64,000 bases of DNA, from positions 1,860,001 through 1,924,000 of the forward strand of contig NZ_CP014301.1 in the NCBI RefSeq assembly GCF_001562255.1, written 5' to 3'. Position 1 is the first letter of the stretch. The number at the start of each line of letters is the position of its first letter. This DNA comes from Bosea sp. PAMC 26642. Lineage in GTDB: Bacteria; Pseudomonadota; Alphaproteobacteria; Rhizobiales; Beijerinckiaceae. A program made the translations under genes and the position numbers. The notes under the pieces are model-generated. The model made no database searches. It saw only the letters and a program-made list of their open reading frames with translations, and was not told the origin of the DNA. Shown here in pieces: positions 26,761 to 35,737 of this stretch.

Positions 26761-27429
26761 ATGACCCAGCCCGCCCCCTCGACCCGAACGCTCGATCTCT
26801 ACGACAAACTCAGGGAGGATCTGCTCTCGGGGCGGCTGAAGCCGGGACAGAAGCTGCAGATGCGCTTCCTGATGGAGGCCTATCAGGCCGGACAGACGCC
26901 GCTGCGCGAGGCGCTGAACCGGTTGACCTCCGAAGGCTTGGTGGAGGTGCGCGAGCAGCGCGGGTTCCTGGTCTCCCCCGTCAGCCGGTCGGAGCTTCAG
27001 GAACTGACGATGACGCGCTGCTGGCTCGAGGCACTGGCCCTGCGCAAGTCGATGGAAGCCGCGACGCCTGCCTGGGAGGAGGCGCTGGTCGTCGCCCATC
27101 ACCGCCTAGGCCGCACGCCCCGCTCGCTCAATCCCGACCAGTTCGAGGACAATCCGGAATGGGAGCGGCTGCACCGGACATTTCATCGCGTGCTGATCGG
27201 CCAGTGCGGCTCCACGCCGCTGATCGGCTTTTGCGAGCATCTCGCCGATCAGCTTTATCGCTACCGGCGCGTCTCGATCCGCCGGGCGTTCCCGACCCGC
27301 AAGGTCGCTGACGAACACCAGGCCATCGTGACGGCGGTGCTAGACCGAGAGGTCGATCGCGCCGTCGGGTTGCTGGAGCGCCACTATCAACAAACCGCGG
27401 ATGTAATCCTCGAAGATCCGGCGTTTTGA
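26761..27429 (+). CDS. GntR family transcriptional regulator (FCD-type)
   Basis: DNA-binding repressor or activator, 222 aa from the ATG at 26761. The winged helix-turn-helix is residues about 10-75, with GRLKPGQKLQMRFLMEAYQ, then TPLREALNRLTSEGLVEV and the wing QRGFLVSPVS. The C-terminal FCD ligand domain includes HRTFHRVLIGQCGSTPLI and the metal-type His in DEHQAIVTAVLDREVDRAV. A GTG at 26683 would add 26 residues but gives no extra domain. It diverges from the aromatic cluster and very likely controls it with a pathway intermediate as effector. Confidence 0.88.
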   Translation: MTQPAPSTRTLDLYDKLREDLLSGRLKPGQKLQMRFLMEAYQAGQTPLREALNRLTSEGLVEVREQRGFLVSPVSRSELQELTMTRCWLEALALRKSMEAATPAWEEALVVAHHRLGRTPRSLNPDQFEDNPEWERLHRTFHRVLIGQCGSTPLIGFCEHLADQLYRYRRVSIRRAFPTRKVADEHQAIVTAVLDREVDRAVGLLERHYQQTADVILEDPAF

Positions 27430-27463
27430 AAGGAGCAGTGTGCCCCTGGATGCCCGTCGCAGG

Positions 27464-28105
27464 TCACCAGCGCAAGAAGCGAGGAAGGACGAGCGCGCCC
27501 AGGCTGGTGATGACGGCGATCGCAAGCGTGTACCAGGTCGCCAGGAACGGCGCCGTGTCGTCCGGGCAATGCAGGCTGTAGGCGACCGCCGCCAGCCCGG
27601 CCGAGGCGAGACCGGCGCATGCTCCGGTGAGGGTCCTGTCGGTGGGTGCACCGTGGCGGGCCAGCAACGACAGCACGACGAGAGGGAGCAGTGCGTATAG
27701 CGGCACTGCGACGAGGCAGGCGCGCCAATAGCGGCCGAAGATCAGCGTACTCCACTGCTCGCTGGGAGCCTGTACCAGGGTCAGCAGGGCCCAGCCCACG
27801 GCCAGCACCAGCGGAACCACGACCACCGGCAGATACTTGGCAGCCTTCAAGCCTGGACGCAGGCTCCTCTGAAACAGCACCAGCGCGATCGTCGCAACGC
27901 TGGCGCCGAGCAGCGCCTTGGCCAGAACAGGCCGCGTCATCCAGACCTTGGCCAAATCCGGCCGCGCGCCGAGTGTCAGCAGGACGAGTCCGATCGTCAT
28001 CGCGAGCGCGATGAGCGCGGCGAGCCAGGTCGCGCGGCGCAGCCGGCCGGTATCCACCGGCTGGTGGCTCGCGGTCATGACGGAGATCAGGTCGTCGGTT
28101 TGCAT
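27464..28105 (-). CDS. nrsF: NrsF/DUF1109-family membrane protein, predicted anti-sigma factor
   Basis: 213 aa inner-membrane protein with six hydrophobic segments and the characteristic N-terminus MQTDDLISVMTA. Conserved Cys are seen at CLVAVPLYALLP and LHCPDD. NrsF proteins hold a SigF-type ECF sigma factor at the membrane and release it under metal or oxidative stress (known for Caulobacter SigF-NrsF). The gene follows an ECF sigma gene on the same strand with 81 bp between them. Unusually for a simple two-gene operon, a sigma-type promoter sits in that gap. Confidence 0.85.
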   Translation of the reverse strand: MQTDDLISVMTASHQPVDTGRLRRATWLAALIALAMTIGLVLLTLGARPDLAKVWMTRPVLAKALLGASVATIALVLFQRSLRPGLKAAKYLPVVVVPLVLAVGWALLTLVQAPSEQWSTLIFGRYWRACLVAVPLYALLPLVVLSLLARHGAPTDRTLTGACAGLASAGLAAVAYSLHCPDDTAPFLATWYTLAIAVITSLGALVLPRFLRW

Positions 28106-28138
28106 GTCGATGGCGATGCGCTCTGCTTCAGAAGGGAG

Positions 28139-28164
28139 TTCGCGTCGAGCCGGCGAAAGGTTAC
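28139..28164 (-). promoter_or_regulatory. Putative ECF (SigF-type) promoter upstream of nrsF
   Basis: On the minus strand GTAACC (28164-28159) and CGAA (28142-28139) are separated by exactly 16 bp, and the nrsF ATG lies 34 bp downstream. From memory this resembles the GTAACC/CGAA-type signature described for SigF-NrsF systems; the recollection needs checking, the spacing is seen directly. Confidence 0.5.
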
Positions 28165-28186
28165 GGGGCTGCCATATCGCATGGAA

Positions 28187-28762
28187 TCATGCCGGTCCCG
28201 TGCCGCGCTTCGACAGGAATCGGGCCATCGCCTGCAGGCCGCGATGGATCGCGACTTTGGCGGCCGTCTCGGTCATGCCAGCCGCGTTAGCAGCCTCGGC
28301 GACGCTGCCGCCCTGAATCTTGACTTGGTCGATCAGCCTGCGTGTGCGCTCCGGCAAGGCTTGCAGCGCTCGCGTCAGATCGAGCCTGGCATCGGAGGCC
28401 GCGCCTTCAGGCGCCGCCGCAAGTTGATGGGTCTCGTCGTCGATGGGCAGGTTTCCGGCGTGCCGGCCGCTGCGGCGCAGATGATCGACGAGCTTGTAGC
28501 GGGCGATCGCATGCGCCCAGGCTGTCACCGGACTCGTCGGATCGTAGGTGTGGCGGGAAAGGTGCAGGGCCAGCAGCGTCTCCTGCAGCACATCCTCGGC
28601 CTCGCTCGCCTCGCTGCGTCCGGCGCGCGCCAGCATCTGCCTAATATAGCCCCGCAGGCGGGCGCTGATCGTGTCGAGGAAAAGCCGGTAGGCCGCGGCA
28701 TCGCCACCAAGCGCAGCCAGGAAAACAGGTCGCAACTGCGTTTCGAGTTCGGCGAGCGACAA
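28187..28762 (-). CDS. RNA polymerase sigma factor, ECF family (SigF-like)
   Basis: About 191 aa. Region 2 is seen in FLDTISARLRGYIRQML, then DVLQETLLALHLSRHTYDP and the -10-binding TAWAHAIARYKLVDHLRR; region 4 is LPERTRRLIDQVKIQG with the helix-turn-helix SVAEAANAAGMTETAAKVAI. The frame stays open upstream to 28972, but that stretch overlaps the divergent esterase gene and lacks sigma features; TTG 28762 and GTG 28831 are the plausible starts. It is paired with the NrsF anti-sigma gene downstream, so it is expected to be held at the membrane until stress. Confidence 0.85.
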   Translation of the reverse strand: MSLAELETQLRPVFLAALGGDAAAYRLFLDTISARLRGYIRQMLARAGRSEASEAEDVLQETLLALHLSRHTYDPTSPVTAWAHAIARYKLVDHLRRSGRHAGNLPIDDETHQLAAAPEGAASDARLDLTRALQALPERTRRLIDQVKIQGGSVAEAANAAGMTETAAKVAIHRGLQAMARFLSKRGTGPA

Positions 28763-28925
28763 GGGCTTGGAGCGCTTTCCCGGAAGGCGGCGGAGGCCGC
28801 ATATTCCGTCGCATGCCGATACGATGCTCACAACCCCGCGACCGGGCAGTGTGAATTGCCGGCCCTGCCGATAGGCTCGCAAACGCGGAGGCCGTTCGAG
28901 CGCCCGCGGCCGGAGATCGTTCGAG

Positions 28926-29816
28926 ATGGCGGTGAGACGGCATTCTTCTCGATGGCCGATGACGGTCGCCATCGCGCTCGCGACGCTCGGCTCCGGCTGG
29001 GCACGGGAGCCGAAGCCGCACGATGCCTGCCCGGCGGAACGCGGCTGCCCGGTCGAGGGTGGGCATTATCGCATCATCCTGCCGCCGCTACCGAAAGCCG
29101 GCCAGCGAACCGGCGCGATCATGTATTTCCACGGCTACCAGGGTTCGGCCGAGGAGACCGTCGCGGACGAGGCGCTGGTTGCGGTGGTGCAGCGTCTCGG
29201 CGTCGGCCTGATCGCGCCTGACGGCATGGGTCGGACCTGGTCCTATCCCGGTTCGCCCGGACGCAACCGCGACGAGTTCGCCTATGTCGGCCATGTCCTC
29301 GACGATGTCTCCAAACGCTTTCCCGTCGATCCCGGCCGCATCATGGCGAGCGGTTTTTCGCAAGGCGGCTCGATGGTCTGGAATCTTGCGTGCCAAATCC
29401 CGGCGCGCTTCGCCGGTTTCGCGCCGATCGCGGGCGCTTTCTGGGAGCCGCTGCCGCAGGACTGCGCCGGCCCACGCCCGAACCTGAGCCATGTCCACGG
29501 CACGAGCGACGTGACCGTCCCGCTGGCGGGTCGCTCGCTACGCTCCGGCTACAAGCAGGGTGATGTGTTCAAGAGTTTCGCCATACTGGCGCCCGGCTGC
29601 ACGGCGACATGGGCGGCCGAGGTCGAGGGGGCCAGACCACCGCAGACGCTGACTTGCCGGATTGCGCAGGATTGCGGCGGGCCGGCCAGGCTGGAGCTCT
29701 GCCTGCATGCGGGTGGACACATGGCCGATGCGGCCTGGATCGAGCGCGCCTGGACACTGACCATGAAGGACGACGCGCGCCCGGCAACCACGGGCGCGAA
29801 GCTCACGTTTCCGTGA
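28926..29816 (+). CDS. Secreted esterase of the PHB-depolymerase/feruloyl-esterase (LpqC) type
   Basis: Alpha/beta hydrolase, 296 aa, with an N-terminal export signal (hydrophobic MTVAIALATLGSG at residues 12-24). The nucleophile is Ser145 in SGFSQGGSM; IMYFHGYQGS is the oxyanion-side strand, and the His of LHAGGHMAD near residue 270 completes the triad with an acidic residue around HGTSDVTVP. It lies divergent from the ECF sigma gene, so it may belong to the envelope-stress regulon; no matching promoter was found on this side. The substrate is unknown. Confidence 0.8.
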   Translation: MAVRRHSSRWPMTVAIALATLGSGWAREPKPHDACPAERGCPVEGGHYRIILPPLPKAGQRTGAIMYFHGYQGSAEETVADEALVAVVQRLGVGLIAPDGMGRTWSYPGSPGRNRDEFAYVGHVLDDVSKRFPVDPGRIMASGFSQGGSMVWNLACQIPARFAGFAPIAGAFWEPLPQDCAGPRPNLSHVHGTSDVTVPLAGRSLRSGYKQGDVFKSFAILAPGCTATWAAEVEGARPPQTLTCRIAQDCGGPARLELCLHAGGHMADAAWIERAWTLTMKDDARPATTGAKLTFP

Positions 29817-29888
29817 GGGTGTAACCGACGCGCCTGATGGTGCGATCTCTCGCGCGGAGCCGCTGCCGCGGAATGCCGGAGAGATGCC

Positions 29889-31538
29889 ATGCGCCGTGAT
29901 ACCAGCTCAGCCGAACGGATAGACGAGGCGGCTGCGACCGAGCGCGTTACCGGCGCCGATCTTCTCGCCGCCCGGCTGGCTGCCGCTGGCGCAACCCACG
30001 CCTTCGGCATTCCTGGCGGCGAGGTCCTGGCGCTCGTCGATGCGCTCGAGCGCGCCGGCATCCATTTCCTGCTCGCCAAGCACGAAAATGCTGCAGGCTT
30101 CATGGCCGAAGGCCTCTGGCATGCCACGGGCGCTCTGCCCGTCCTTGTCGCGACATTGGGGCCCGGCGTCGCCAATGCGGTCAATGTCGTCGCCAATGCG
30201 CAGCAGGACCGCGTGCCGCTGATCTTCATTACCGGCTGCGTCGATCAGGCCCTCGCGGAGAGTTTCACGCATCAGGTCTTCGATCACCAGGCCGTGTTGC
30301 GCCCGCTGGTCAAGGCGAGCTTTCGCGCCGCCCCCGGCACCGAGGACCTGGTCATCGAGAAGGCGATCGCTATCGCCAGGCGAGGCCGGCCCGGGCCGGT
30401 CCATATCGACCTGCCGATCTCGGTCGCGGAAGCCCGCACGGAGAGACGTGAGCCGCCCGCCACACCAAGACGACAGGCCGTCATCACGGCCGATCTCGCC
30501 GCGGCTCGCGAGCTGATTGCAAACGCGAGGAGGCCGCTGGTCATTGCCGGGCTGGACCTCGTCAATCAGGGCGGCGCCGCCGCGCTCGACCGGTTCCTGC
30601 TGTGTACCGGCGCACCGCTGCTCACCACCTACAAGGCCAAGGGGCTCGTGCCTGAGCAGGATCATCGCGTCATCGGCGGCGTCGGTCTCTCACCAAAAGC
30701 CGACGCCATCGTGAAGCCGCTGATCGACGCGGCCGACTTGATCGTGTTGTCCGGCTATGACCCGATCGAGATGCGGCAGGGCTGGCGCAACCCTTGGCCG
30801 GCGGACAAGCGCGTCATCGATATCGTTGCCGAAGATATGCCGCATGGCATGCATGGCGCGACCTTGAGGCTCGAGGGCGATGTCGGCGCGATCCTGACCC
30901 TGCTCGCGGACGCCCGCATGCCTGGCAACATCTGGCCGGGCGGTGAGCCTGGGACCATCCGCACCCGTTTTCGGCAGGCCTTTGCTGCGCCCTCCGACTG
31001 GGGGCCACATGCCGTGTTCGAAACGCTACGCTCGGTCGCGCCGGTAGACACCGTCGCGACGGCCGATTCCGGCGCGCATCGAATCCTGCTCAGCCAGATC
31101 TGGGAATGCGACGGACCGCGCCGCCTGCTGCAATCGACGGGGCTCTGCACCATGGGCTGCGCCCTGCCGCTCGCGACCGGTGCGGCGCTCGGCTCAGGCC
31201 GGCCGACACTCTGCTTCGTCGGCGATGCCGGTCTTGAAATGGTGCTGGGAGAACTCGCCACGCTGCGCGACCTTAAACTGCCGGTCGTCATCGCCTTGCT
31301 CGTCGACGAGAGCCTGGGCCTGATCGCGCTGAAGCAGCGCCAGCTCGACCTGAAGCGTGCCGGCGTCGATTTCGGCGCGACCGATTTCGTCGCGGTGGCG
31401 CAGGCCATGGGCGGACATGGCGTGGCGATCGTCGATCGCGACGGCCTGAGGCGCGAGGCGCAAGCCGCTTTCCAGCGTGACGGGTTCACGCTGCTCGCCT
31501 GCCGCATCGATGCCCGCGACTATGAGGGAGCCTTCTGA
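29889..31538 (+). CDS. Thiamine diphosphate-dependent enzyme (acetolactate-synthase-like)
   Basis: 549 aa with the three ThDP-enzyme domains: N-terminal PYR domain with catalytic Glu66 (AKHENAAGFMAEG), a central domain (about 200-330) and the C-terminal PP domain beginning at GDAGLEMVLGEL (445). The usual GDG...NN cofactor motif reads GDAG...LVDES, so the normal Asn pair is replaced. The reaction is therefore uncertain: it could be a decarboxylase or a synthase of an alpha-keto acid. It shares one base with the OpgC gene (TGATG), so the two are translated together, an association with no obvious metabolic reason. Confidence 0.82.
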   Translation: MRRDTSSAERIDEAAATERVTGADLLAARLAAAGATHAFGIPGGEVLALVDALERAGIHFLLAKHENAAGFMAEGLWHATGALPVLVATLGPGVANAVNVVANAQQDRVPLIFITGCVDQALAESFTHQVFDHQAVLRPLVKASFRAAPGTEDLVIEKAIAIARRGRPGPVHIDLPISVAEARTERREPPATPRRQAVITADLAAARELIANARRPLVIAGLDLVNQGGAAALDRFLLCTGAPLLTTYKAKGLVPEQDHRVIGGVGLSPKADAIVKPLIDAADLIVLSGYDPIEMRQGWRNPWPADKRVIDIVAEDMPHGMHGATLRLEGDVGAILTLLADARMPGNIWPGGEPGTIRTRFRQAFAAPSDWGPHAVFETLRSVAPVDTVATADSGAHRILLSQIWECDGPRRLLQSTGLCTMGCALPLATGAALGSGRPTLCFVGDAGLEMVLGELATLRDLKLPVVIALLVDESLGLIALKQRQLDLKRAGVDFGATDFVAVAQAMGGHGVAIVDRDGLRREAQAAFQRDGFTLLACRIDARDYEGAF

Positions 31539-32746
31539 TGGCTGAGGCCCCGAACAAGGCGAAGCGTCCGCGCGACGAGCGGCTCGACTTCTTCCGCGGC
31601 ATCACCATGCTGATCATTCTGGTGGCGCATCTGCCGGAGAACAGCTGGAACGCCTTCATCCCGGCTCGCTTCGGCTTTTCCTCGGGTGCGGAGCTCTTTG
31701 TGTTCTGCTCGGGCATCGCCAGCGCCCTCGCCTTCGGCAGCGTCTTCGTCCGGCGTGGGCTTCTGCTCGGCACGGCCCGCATCGCCTACCGGATCTGGCA
31801 GGTCTATTGGGCGCAGATCGGCCTCGTCCTGGCGCTGATCGCGCTCGCGACCCTGTTCGATCGTGCTTTCGGCCTTGCTGAGCTCGCCGCCCGCTTCCCG
31901 ATGCTGCTCAGCGATCCCGAGGGCGCGTTGTTCGGCCTGGTGACCCTGACCTGGCAGCCCGATTATCTCGACATCCTGCCGATGTATCTCGTCATCCTGG
32001 CGCTGGTGCCGCTGGCGATGGTCTTGAGGCGCGTCCACACTGTGCTGCCATTCCTGATGGTCGGGCTGCTCTACGCGCTGGTCTGGATCTGCGACATCAA
32101 TTTGCCGGGCAATCCCTGGAACGGCGCCGGCTGGTTCCTCAATCCCTTCGCATGGCAACTCATCTTCTTCCTCGGCTTCTTCATCGGCATGAAATGGCTG
32201 CCGGTGCCGCGTCTCGGCGAGCGAAACCTCATGCTGGCGGCCACCGCATTTATTGTCCTCTCTATTCCACTCTCCTTCTGGGCCATTCTGGCGCATTGGC
32301 CGGCAGCCCAGGCTCTGCGCGACCTGATCATCCCCGGCGCCGAGAAGAGCAACCTGCATATTCTGCGCGTGCTGCATTTCCTGGCACTGGCCTATCTCGT
32401 GCTGAGCCTGATCGAGCCATATCGCCAGCGCCTCGACATCGGGGTCGGGCATCTCCTGATCCTGATCGGCCGGCAGTCGCTCGCGACCTTCCTGGCCAGC
32501 GTCGTGCTCGCCCGCCTCGCCGGTACCGTGGCCGACATGACCGGGCGCAGCGAGCTCATCGTCGCACTGCTCAACTTTACTGGATTCGGCCTGATCCTTA
32601 GCGTCGCCGTCGTCGTCGGCTGGTTCAAGCGCGCGCCCTGGAGCGGGCCTGCGCCCGAGATCGTCCTGCAGAAAACCGAGTCGCCACGCTTGGACGGCTC
32701 GCCAGTCGCCGGATCTCTGCCAACACGGGTCCGTGAAGCAAGTTGA
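31538..32746 (+). CDS. OpgC-domain membrane protein (acyltransferase-like), copy 1
   Basis: 402 aa polytopic inner-membrane protein with about ten hydrophobic segments. The N-terminus KRPRDERLDFFRGITMLIIL is the OpgC hallmark (R-D-x-R-x-D-x-x-R-G), and the sequence YLDILPMYLVIL followed later by NPFAWQLIFFLGFFIG are family blocks. OpgC transfers succinyl groups to periplasmic glucans in enteric bacteria; related proteins modify cyclic glucans or other envelope sugars. It is coupled to the ThDP enzyme gene by a one-base overlap. A second member is encoded at 53290-54495. Confidence 0.88.
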   Translation: MAEAPNKAKRPRDERLDFFRGITMLIILVAHLPENSWNAFIPARFGFSSGAELFVFCSGIASALAFGSVFVRRGLLLGTARIAYRIWQVYWAQIGLVLALIALATLFDRAFGLAELAARFPMLLSDPEGALFGLVTLTWQPDYLDILPMYLVILALVPLAMVLRRVHTVLPFLMVGLLYALVWICDINLPGNPWNGAGWFLNPFAWQLIFFLGFFIGMKWLPVPRLGERNLMLAATAFIVLSIPLSFWAILAHWPAAQALRDLIIPGAEKSNLHILRVLHFLALAYLVLSLIEPYRQRLDIGVGHLLILIGRQSLATFLASVVLARLAGTVADMTGRSELIVALLNFTGFGLILSVAVVVGWFKRAPWSGPAPEIVLQKTESPRLDGSPVAGSLPTRVREAS

Positions 32747-32806
32747 TGTCCGTTTGAACGGCCGCCTGCGAACTCCCTCATAAGCGCCTCCAGCACGGGC
32801 GCCGCA

Positions 32807-34204
32807 ATGGAGCAGCCCATGTATCACGATCTCTCCGGCGACCAGGTTTCGCTCGCAAATGAGGCCGCCCTGCTGGCCTGGAACGACACGCTCGAAGCAC
32901 TGATGGCTCATGCCGCCGAGACGCCCGGGCATCTCGCCCGCACATTGGAAGCGGATCCGGGTTTCGGCCTCGCTCATGCTGCCAAAGGCCTGATGCTGCT
33001 CTCGCTGGCACGACCTGAGCTCCTTGGCGCGGCCCGCGATTGCCTGGCGAGGGCACGGGCCTCGCAGGCGATCCGCGAGGTCACCAGGCGCGAGAGCATG
33101 GTGACCGAGGCCTTGGCGCTCTGGCTCGACGATGCGCCGCGCCAGGCGGCGCTCCGGCTGGAGGCGATTCTCGAAGCCCATCCCTTCGACGTACTGGCGC
33201 TGAAGCTCTCGCATGGCCTGCGCTTCATGCTCGGCGACCAGGCCGAAATGCTCACGAGCCTGCGACGCGTCGTGCCGGGCTTTACCGAGGCCCATCCGCT
33301 GACCGGCTACGTCAATGGCTGCTACGCCTTCGCGCTCGAGGAACAGGGCTTCTATGCCGAGGCCGAGCGCGCCGGCCGGCGCGCTGTCGCTTTGAGCCCG
33401 CGCGATGCCTGGGGCCGCCACGCCGTCGCTCATGTCCTGGAGATGACCGGCCGGCCCGATGAAGGGGTCGCGTGGCTCGGTGATGGCCGCAACTGGGCCC
33501 ATGCCAACAATCTGCGCTTCCACATCGTCTGGCACTTGGCCCTGTTCCGGCTGGAACGCGGCGAGACGACCGAGGTGCTGCGCCTCTATGACGAGGACAT
33601 CCGCGGCGAGGAGACCGACGACTACCGCGACGTCGCCAACGGCGCCTCGCTGCTGGCAAGGCTCGACTATGCCGGCGTCGATGTCGGAACGCGCTGGGAA
33701 GAGCTGGCGGCCAAGGCCGAAGGCCGCGTTCAGGACGGTCGCCTCGTCTTCGCCGATTTGCATTATGCGCTTTCGCTGCTCGGGGCCGGCCGCCATGACG
33801 GAGCCGAGACGATCGCCCGCACCCTCGTCGAGGATTGGCATGGCCATCCGAGCGGCGAGCGGCGCGAGGCGGCTCGCAGCGGCGCGCTTGCTGCCTTCGG
33901 GCTGATCGCCTTCCACGAAGGCGATTACGCGGAGGCGGCGCGGCTGCTCGGCGGCGCCCGCAGCGGGCTCGTCGCGATCGGCGGCAGCCATGCGCAGCGC
34001 GACCTGTTCGAGCAGGCCTATATCGAGAGCCTGCTACGCTCCGGCAGCCACGACCGGGCCAACGCCATCCTGAGCGAACGCCTCGCCCGGCGCGGCGGCT
34101 CGAACCTTTTTGCCGCGCGCAGGCTCGCCTCGCTGCGCAGCCGTCCAACTGGCCGCACGGCGGCACTCGCCATCGCGGCCACCCCTCTCGCCATCGCCCA
34201 CTGA
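32807..34204 (+). CDS. Tetratricopeptide-repeat protein, TTC38-like
   Basis: 465 aa, predicted cytoplasmic and all-helical. It shows degenerate TPR helices throughout and the TTC38 block DAWGRHAVAHVLEMTGRPDE followed by NNLRFHIVWHLALF near residues 205-250. The biochemical role of this family is not known. It lies 60 bp after the OpgC gene and 24 bp before a small membrane-protein gene, and may be co-transcribed. Confidence 0.82.
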   Translation: MEQPMYHDLSGDQVSLANEAALLAWNDTLEALMAHAAETPGHLARTLEADPGFGLAHAAKGLMLLSLARPELLGAARDCLARARASQAIREVTRRESMVTEALALWLDDAPRQAALRLEAILEAHPFDVLALKLSHGLRFMLGDQAEMLTSLRRVVPGFTEAHPLTGYVNGCYAFALEEQGFYAEAERAGRRAVALSPRDAWGRHAVAHVLEMTGRPDEGVAWLGDGRNWAHANNLRFHIVWHLALFRLERGETTEVLRLYDEDIRGEETDDYRDVANGASLLARLDYAGVDVGTRWEELAAKAEGRVQDGRLVFADLHYALSLLGAGRHDGAETIARTLVEDWHGHPSGERREAARSGALAAFGLIAFHEGDYAEAARLLGGARSGLVAIGGSHAQRDLFEQAYIESLLRSGSHDRANAILSERLARRGGSNLFAARRLASLRSRPTGRTAALAIAATPLAIAH

Positions 34205-34228
34205 AACTCAAGACAGGCAGGAACCATC

Positions 34229-34714
34229 ATGACCACAGCGACCATGACCCGCAGCTTCGCCCTTCCGTCCTCCCGCACCGTTCTCAACCTCGCGCTGGGC
34301 GGCTTCGCCGGCCTCGGCTTCTGGGAGCTATTTTCGGCCGTGCCGACCGCGTGGTTCGCGGAATACCCGCTGGAGCCGCCGGAACTGGTCAAGTCGCTCT
34401 TCGCGCATCAGTTCGGCCTGACGCTCTCGACGCCCGTCGCCAAGCTCCTGCACTTCACCACCGGCTTCCTGTTCTACCCGCTCGGCTACTGGGTCCTGAC
34501 CCGCTGGCTGAAGAGCTTCGGCATGCCCACCGATGGCTGGATCTGGGGGGTGATCACCTACTTCATCGCGCTCGGCTTCTTCGCGCCGCTGGCCGGCCAG
34601 CATTTCCTTCTCAGCGACGTGCCGCGGCTCTCCGTCATGAGCCTCGTCGGCCATGCGATCTACGGCTATCTCGCAGCCCATATCTTCGAGGCGCTCGAAG
34701 CGCGAGCGGCCTGA
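34229..34714 (+). CDS. Small integral membrane protein of unknown function
   Basis: 161 aa with four hydrophobic segments (about residues 18-40, 65-95, 100-125 and 130-150). No recognised domain; Trp and aromatic residues cluster at segment ends (FWELFSAVPTAWFAEYPLEP). It sits between the TTC38-like and YHS genes with short gaps (24 and 25 bp) and good ribosome sites, so it is probably part of a TTC38-membrane-YHS operon. Confidence 0.7.
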   Translation: MTTATMTRSFALPSSRTVLNLALGGFAGLGFWELFSAVPTAWFAEYPLEPPELVKSLFAHQFGLTLSTPVAKLLHFTTGFLFYPLGYWVLTRWLKSFGMPTDGWIWGVITYFIALGFFAPLAGQHFLLSDVPRLSVMSLVGHAIYGYLAAHIFEALEARAA

Positions 34715-34739
34715 GCGATCTTAGAACGGAGATCAAGTC

Positions 34740-35219
34740 ATGCTCGACAGACGCGACGTCATGCGAATGCTCGGCCTTGCGGCGGTCATGCCGCTGGCGC
34801 CAACCCGCAGCCGGGGCGATGCGGGCCGACCGGTCAATACGCTGGGCTCAAGCGATGGCGTCGCGATCCGCGGCTACGACCCGGTCGCCTATTTCCGCGA
34901 CGGCGGCCCGCGTCCCGGCAAGGCGGAATTCTCGGTGCGGCATGGCGGCGCCGTCTGGCGCTTTGCCAGCGCCGAGCACAAGGCCCTGTTCGAAGCCGAT
35001 CCCGCACGCTATCTGCCGGCCTATGGCGGCTTCTGCGCCTATGGCACTTCGCGCGGCTATCTCGTCAAGATCGACCCCGAGGCCTGGAGCATCGTCGATG
35101 GTCGCCTCTATCTGAACTACGACCGCGCCGTGCAAAAGACCTGGTCGGCCAAGACAAGCGTTTACATCAACCAAGCCGATGCGAAGTGGCCCAGCCTGGC
35201 CTTGCAAGACAATCGGTGA
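34740..35219 (+). CDS. YHS domain-containing exported protein
   Basis: 159 aa with a Tat-like leader DRRDVMRMLGLAAVMPLAP. The YHS block follows: VAIRGYDPVAYFRDGGPRPG, then HKALFEADPARYLPAYGGFC with Cys99 in FCAYG. Related proteins in other proteobacteria are annotated YHS (seleno)proteins; here the position is an ordinary Cys. YHS domains are linked to metal binding, but the role of this exported type is unsettled. Confidence 0.82.
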   Translation: MLDRRDVMRMLGLAAVMPLAPTRSRGDAGRPVNTLGSSDGVAIRGYDPVAYFRDGGPRPGKAEFSVRHGGAVWRFASAEHKALFEADPARYLPAYGGFCAYGTSRGYLVKIDPEAWSIVDGRLYLNYDRAVQKTWSAKTSVYINQADAKWPSLALQDNR

Positions 35220-35430
35220 TGTCTTTCGCGGATATCGTGGATTCAAAACCAGACGTCGATCCCTCGCCAAGTCATCAAGCTCGTTGATTCAAGTCCTGGC
35301 TCACCCCGATCATCGACGCCATCGTCGTCGAGCCCGGATCGATCCGCGTCGTCGGCCAAACGACAACGTCCGGAGAAACCCGCGAAGCCATGCCGCGTGG
35401 CGCGGCGTGGTTCGCAGTTCTGATCGGAAA

Positions 35431-35515
35431 TGGTGGGGGAAGCAGGACTCGAACCTGCGAAGGCATAGCCAGCGGATTTACAGTCCGCCCCCTTTGCCGC
35501 TCGGGACATTCCCCC
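35431..35515 (-). tRNA. tRNA-Tyr (anticodon GTA)
   Basis: 85-nt class II tRNA on the minus strand. Acceptor GGGGGAA (35515-35509) pairs with TTCCCCC before the discriminator A and encoded CCA at 35433-35431. Anticodon stem-loop GCGGA-CTGTAAA-TCCGC gives GUA; a long variable arm and the T-arm GCAGG-TTCGAAT-CCTGC follow. Confidence 0.95.
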
Positions 35516-35737
35516 ACGAAACCGGATGTTTCCCTGTCGGGAACATGGTCTCTTCACGCGATGCCGAACCGGCGGTTGAGCCGGCGGCTTCGGGCGAGGT
35601 GCGGTTTCCTCCAGCAGGGCGGCGATGTCAAGCCGTCTACACTCCCTGTTCAACACTCTGCGCCATGACATCGGCCAATTGCGGCGGCAGGACGTTCGAT
35701 GGATTGCCGGAGCCGAGGCGGAGCAGCGCGCGCATTC

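Noticed and set aside
28763..28972. 70-residue N-terminal extension of the ECF sigma factor
   Set aside because: It overlaps the divergent esterase gene, lacks sigma features, and would make the protein much longer than its family.
31520..33991. 823-codon open frame on the minus strand
   Set aside because: It lies antisense to the OpgC and TTC38-like genes, is rich in Arg, Gln, Asp and His as expected of high-GC shadow frames, and shows no domain.
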